Positions 4,059-6,258 of a stretch of DNA of 6,258 nucleotides are shown one piece after another; within the stretch, counting starts at the first letter, position 1, and each line of letters starts with the position of its first letter. The DNA lies in assembly GCA_035566435.1 (NCBI GenBank), contig DATMRF010000111.1:1-6258 (forward strand), given 5' to 3'. The stretch comes from DATMRF01 sp035566435 (GTDB lineage: Bacteria > Verrucomicrobiota > Verrucomicrobiia > Limisphaerales > UBA8199). Made by a program: the position numbers and the translations under genes. The notes under the pieces were generated by a model that was not told the origin of the DNA, searched no databases, and was given only the letters and a program-made list of their open reading frames with translations.

Positions 4059-5411
4059 ATGAAGAACTTTGGAACCATTCTGTTCGTAACTGCCACCGCA
4101 TTGGTCGGTCGGGCCGCCGAGGAGGCCAGGCCAGTCAAGGCCAGCAACAGCGTCGTCATCACGACCGATTTCATTAACCGCCTCGTCGCGGAGGCGCGCT
4201 CGAACAATCCGGCGCTCAAGGCCGCTGATTCGCGTGTCCGTTCCGCCACGCTCAACGCGGAGGCGGTTCGCACTTGGGACGACCCGATGGCGCTATTCGG
4301 CGGTAGTGTTTACAGCTCCCTTGGATTCAAGCCTTCCGAAGACGGCAATCTCGCCTACGGCGTCGAAGAAAAGCTACCGCTGTGGAGCAGACCAAAGCTC
4401 AATCGTCGTGTCGCCGCTGCCGAAACCTCCACGCGGCAAGCCGAATCCGAATTGCGCCTACAGGAAATACGCCGAGACGTTGCCAAAGGGCTGCTTGCGA
4501 CGGCACTCGCCGAGCGCGTCATTGAGATTGGCGAGCAAGACCTCGCATGGCTCAACGTTACCGCCAAGGCAACCGAAAACAAATACCGCGCCGGAGAAGC
4601 CGTTCTCGCCGACACACTGCAAATTCAGAACGAAATGGCGAAACGCAACGACACACTCCGCACCGACCACAATCGACTGGCTCACGAACGCTTCGCCCTG
4701 AATCGCCTGCTCAATAGGCCCGCCGATTCATCGTGGCCGTCGCTGCGGTTGCCACCGGTCGGGCCTGCCATTCCGTTAAGCGAGAAACTGTTGACGCTCG
4801 CGCTCCAGAGCGAGCCGAAGCTCAAAGTCATGGCCCAGGAAATCAAACAGGCCGAGGCCGCAGCCGAGTTGACCCGCAAGTCACGATTGCCGGACGTGAG
4901 CCTTGGCGTTGAGGGTCGGCAATTCAGCGGCGACGGCGAATTTCGCTCCGGCATGTTCACGCTGCGCTTCTCTTTGCCTTGGCTCAACGAAGGCAAATAT
5001 CGGAAGGACTACGAGCGCGACAAGGAACGGCAGAAGACCGCCGAACAGGAGCGTGAAGATCAAATATTAATGGTGCGCGAGGAACTGCATCATCTGTCGG
5101 TGGAGATTGAAGCCTCGCGGCGCGAGGCGTTGCTTTACAGCGATGAGATTACCGCGCGTTCCACCCAGGCCCTCACGAGCCGATTGGCGGATTGGGAGAC
5201 GGGCCACGGAATGTTCCGCGACGTGCTCGACGCCCGGCGCATGCTGCTCGACAGCGAGCTCATGTCCGCCCGCGCCACGACCGAACAAAACCAAATGCTG
5301 GCTGAACTGCTGCTGTGGACCGGCCTGGAAGGCCTTGAGGCTTTGGCCCCGCTGGCCAGCGAACCCTCCCTGTTGCCCAACCACGGCGATTCGACCCATC
5401 ACCATGAATAA
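4059..5411 (+). CDS. TolC-family outer-membrane efflux channel (CusC/CzcC type)
   Basis: The 450-residue product starts with a signal peptide (MKNFGTILFVTATALVGRAA, cleavage about 19-20). It shows the duplicated helix-strand architecture of outer-membrane efflux proteins: repeat 1 has EARSNNPALKAADSRVRSA (45-63) and KYRAGEAVLADTLQIQNE (175-192); repeat 2 has SEPKLKVMAQEIKQAEAAAEL (251-271), the strand pair SLGVEGRQFSG..GMFTLRFSLPW (281-308) and WETGHGMFRDVLDARRMLL (379-397). Length is normal for the family. The tail ends HGDSTHHHE; His-rich tails may contact metal. It would form the outer-membrane channel of a tripartite RND metal exporter with the adaptor encoded next. No lipobox cysteine near the N-terminus, so it is probably not lipidated as E. 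coli CusC is. No ribosome site is evident before ATG 4059. The stop overlaps the adaptor start. Confidence 0.9.
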   Translation: MKNFGTILFVTATALVGRAAEEARPVKASNSVVITTDFINRLVAEARSNNPALKAADSRVRSATLNAEAVRTWDDPMALFGGSVYSSLGFKPSEDGNLAYGVEEKLPLWSRPKLNRRVAAAETSTRQAESELRLQEIRRDVAKGLLATALAERVIEIGEQDLAWLNVTAKATENKYRAGEAVLADTLQIQNEMAKRNDTLRTDHNRLAHERFALNRLLNRPADSSWPSLRLPPVGPAIPLSEKLLTLALQSEPKLKVMAQEIKQAEAAAELTRKSRLPDVSLGVEGRQFSGDGEFRSGMFTLRFSLPWLNEGKYRKDYERDKERQKTAEQEREDQILMVREELHHLSVEIEASRREALLYSDEITARSTQALTSRLADWETGHGMFRDVLDARRMLLDSELMSARATTEQNQMLAELLLWTGLEGLEALAPLASEPSLLPNHGDSTHHHE

Positions 5412-6258
5412 CTCTATTTCAACCGCCGCCAGCCGTTTCCGCTGGTCGGCTCTGTTGCTCACCTTCGTTGCCGCGCTGGCGACTTTGTTCCTTGCGTCAT
5501 GCAAGAAGGGCGGTGCAAACACCAAACCCGACGACGTGGATTACTACACCTGCACGATGCACCCGTCGGTGAAGAAGCAGAACCCCACCGACAAATGCCC
5601 CATTTGCTCGATGGACCTGGTTCCGGTGATGAAAAAGGGCGCGGCGGGCGCGAATACCACCAACGCCGCGACGCCGGCAACCATGAGCGGTGACGAGAAA
5701 CCCGGCGAGTTCACGGTGCCGGTCGAGCGTCAGCAACAAATCGGCGTAACCTACGCCAAAGTTGAGAAGCATCCATTTACTCACACCGTCCGGGCGGTGG
5801 GCATGGTTGCTTTCGACAAGCAACGCCATTGGGATTACGTCACGCGCGTTGAGGGCTACGTGAAGGAACTGTTCGTCTTTTCGCGCGGCGAACTGGTGGA
5901 GAAAGATGCGCCGCTGCTGACGATTTACAGCCCAGACCTGCTCACGACGCAGAACGAATTCGTGGACTTGCTCAGAGCGCGGGACGAAGCGCAAACCAAC
6001 GGCAGCCGTGCCGTGCTGGAAAGCACCGATCGGCTGGTTCGATCCGCCCGTCAGCGGCTGCGGCTCTGGAACATTACCGACGACCAGGTTGCCGAACTGG
6101 AAAAGACCCGCAAGCCATCCGAAACCCTCACGCTCCGTTCGCCCTTCAAGGGCGTGGTGCAAGACCTCGGCGTGGACCAGGGCCGCCGCGTGATGACGGG
6201 CGATCATCTGGTGGATATTGCCGACCTCTCGGTCGTCTGGGTGTGGGCGCAGTTTTAT
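5404..6258 (+). CDS. cusB: CusB/CzcB-type RND adaptor lipoprotein with heavy-metal-binding domain (partial)
   Basis: Open from ATG 5404 to the right edge (285 codons, no stop), so the C-terminus is missing. The N-terminus is a lipoprotein signal (SALLLTFVAALATLFLASC, lipobox LASC with C33). Residues 47-75 form a heavy-metal-binding domain: Y-Y-T-C50-T-M52-H53-P54, then C65-P-I-C68-S-M70-D-L-V-P, as in many Cus/Czc adaptors. The membrane-fusion core follows: a first half-lipoyl strand set (VEGYVKELFVFSRGELVEKDAPLLTIYSPDLL, about 152-182), a helical hairpin (183-245) and the second half (LRSPFKGVVQDLGVDQG..GDHLVDIADLSVVWVWAQ, about 245-284). It would bridge the TolC-type channel and an inner-membrane RND pump expected downstream. 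The start overlaps the channel gene's stop by eight bases (ATGAATAA), so the two should be co-translated. Metal-loaded Cys/Met/His favour copper or silver, but Co/Zn/Cd cannot be excluded; the symbol is by type, not proven orthology. Confidence 0.88.
   Translation, partial: MNNSISTAASRFRWSALLLTFVAALATLFLASCKKGGANTKPDDVDYYTCTMHPSVKKQNPTDKCPICSMDLVPVMKKGAAGANTTNAATPATMSGDEKPGEFTVPVERQQQIGVTYAKVEKHPFTHTVRAVGMVAFDKQRHWDYVTRVEGYVKELFVFSRGELVEKDAPLLTIYSPDLLTTQNEFVDLLRARDEAQTNGSRAVLESTDRLVRSARQRLRLWNITDDQVAELEKTRKPSETLTLRSPFKGVVQDLGVDQGRRVMTGDHLVDIADLSVVWVWAQFY

Noticed and set aside
3560..4273. 237-codon - strand frame opposite the Cys-rich gene and TolC start.
   Set aside because: It is antisense to two signal-peptide genes, is rich in Arg/Ser/Ala without domain features, and looks like a GC-driven shadow.
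5497..6207. 236-codon - strand frame opposite the adaptor gene.
   Set aside because: The + strand frame has an unmistakable adaptor sequence with lipobox and metal-binding motifs; the antisense frame is a shadow.

Overview
The window reads as one co-oriented stretch (every supportable gene is on the + strand) from a fairly GC-rich Gram-negative bacterium: an outer-membrane efflux channel, a lipoprotein adaptor and several signal-peptide proteins are encoded. Most genes lack a clear Shine-Dalgarno sequence just before the start. My best guess is a Verrucomicrobiota-like genome, from the combination of a secreted 'ASPKVR' repeat protein, a CnrY/CnrX-like pair and a DUF3347-type protein beside heavy-metal efflux genes. 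That assignment is inference; no rRNA or marker gene is present.

Bases 1-323 look like a scar. A cluster of three copies of the 10-mer TGCGGCATAA (two in one orientation, one inverted) and a perfect 9-bp hairpin abut the last ~50 codons of a radC-family gene. The simplest reading is that a mobile element inserted into radC and left its 3' end, followed by that gene's terminator-like hairpin. Bases 324-674 hold no gene I can recognise. At 675-1529 is a secreted two-lobed (pepsin/retropepsin-like) aspartic protease homologue with two DTG motifs.

From about 1600 to the right edge lies what looks like a metal-stress and metal-efflux region. It contains: a secreted small protein with three ASPKV..(L)NER repeats (1685-2071); a membrane pair resembling the CnrY anti-sigma and CnrX metal sensor (2139-2480 and 2482-2964), but with no sigma-factor gene in the window; a DUF3347 periplasmic protein (3045-3533); a secreted cysteine-rich small protein (3597-3971); a TolC-family outer-membrane channel (4059-5411); and the start of a CusB/CzcB-type lipoprotein adaptor with a heavy-metal-binding domain (5404-off the edge). 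The RND pump (CusA/CzcA) would be expected next, beyond the window.

Two near-identical 29-base blocks (1613-1641 and 2984-3012, 22/29 identical, same length, both ending in GGCGTATTAA) precede the repeat-protein gene and the DUF3347 gene at similar positions. They look like copies of one alternative-sigma (ECF-like) promoter and would tie the uncharacterised repeat protein to the metal-handling genes. A strong terminator-like hairpin overlaps the 3' end of the cysteine-rich gene and a second long hairpin precedes the TolC gene, so efflux expression may be controlled by read-through. The most interesting possibility is a metal-responsive envelope regulon that includes the repeat protein, the CnrYX-like pair and the cysteine-rich protein.
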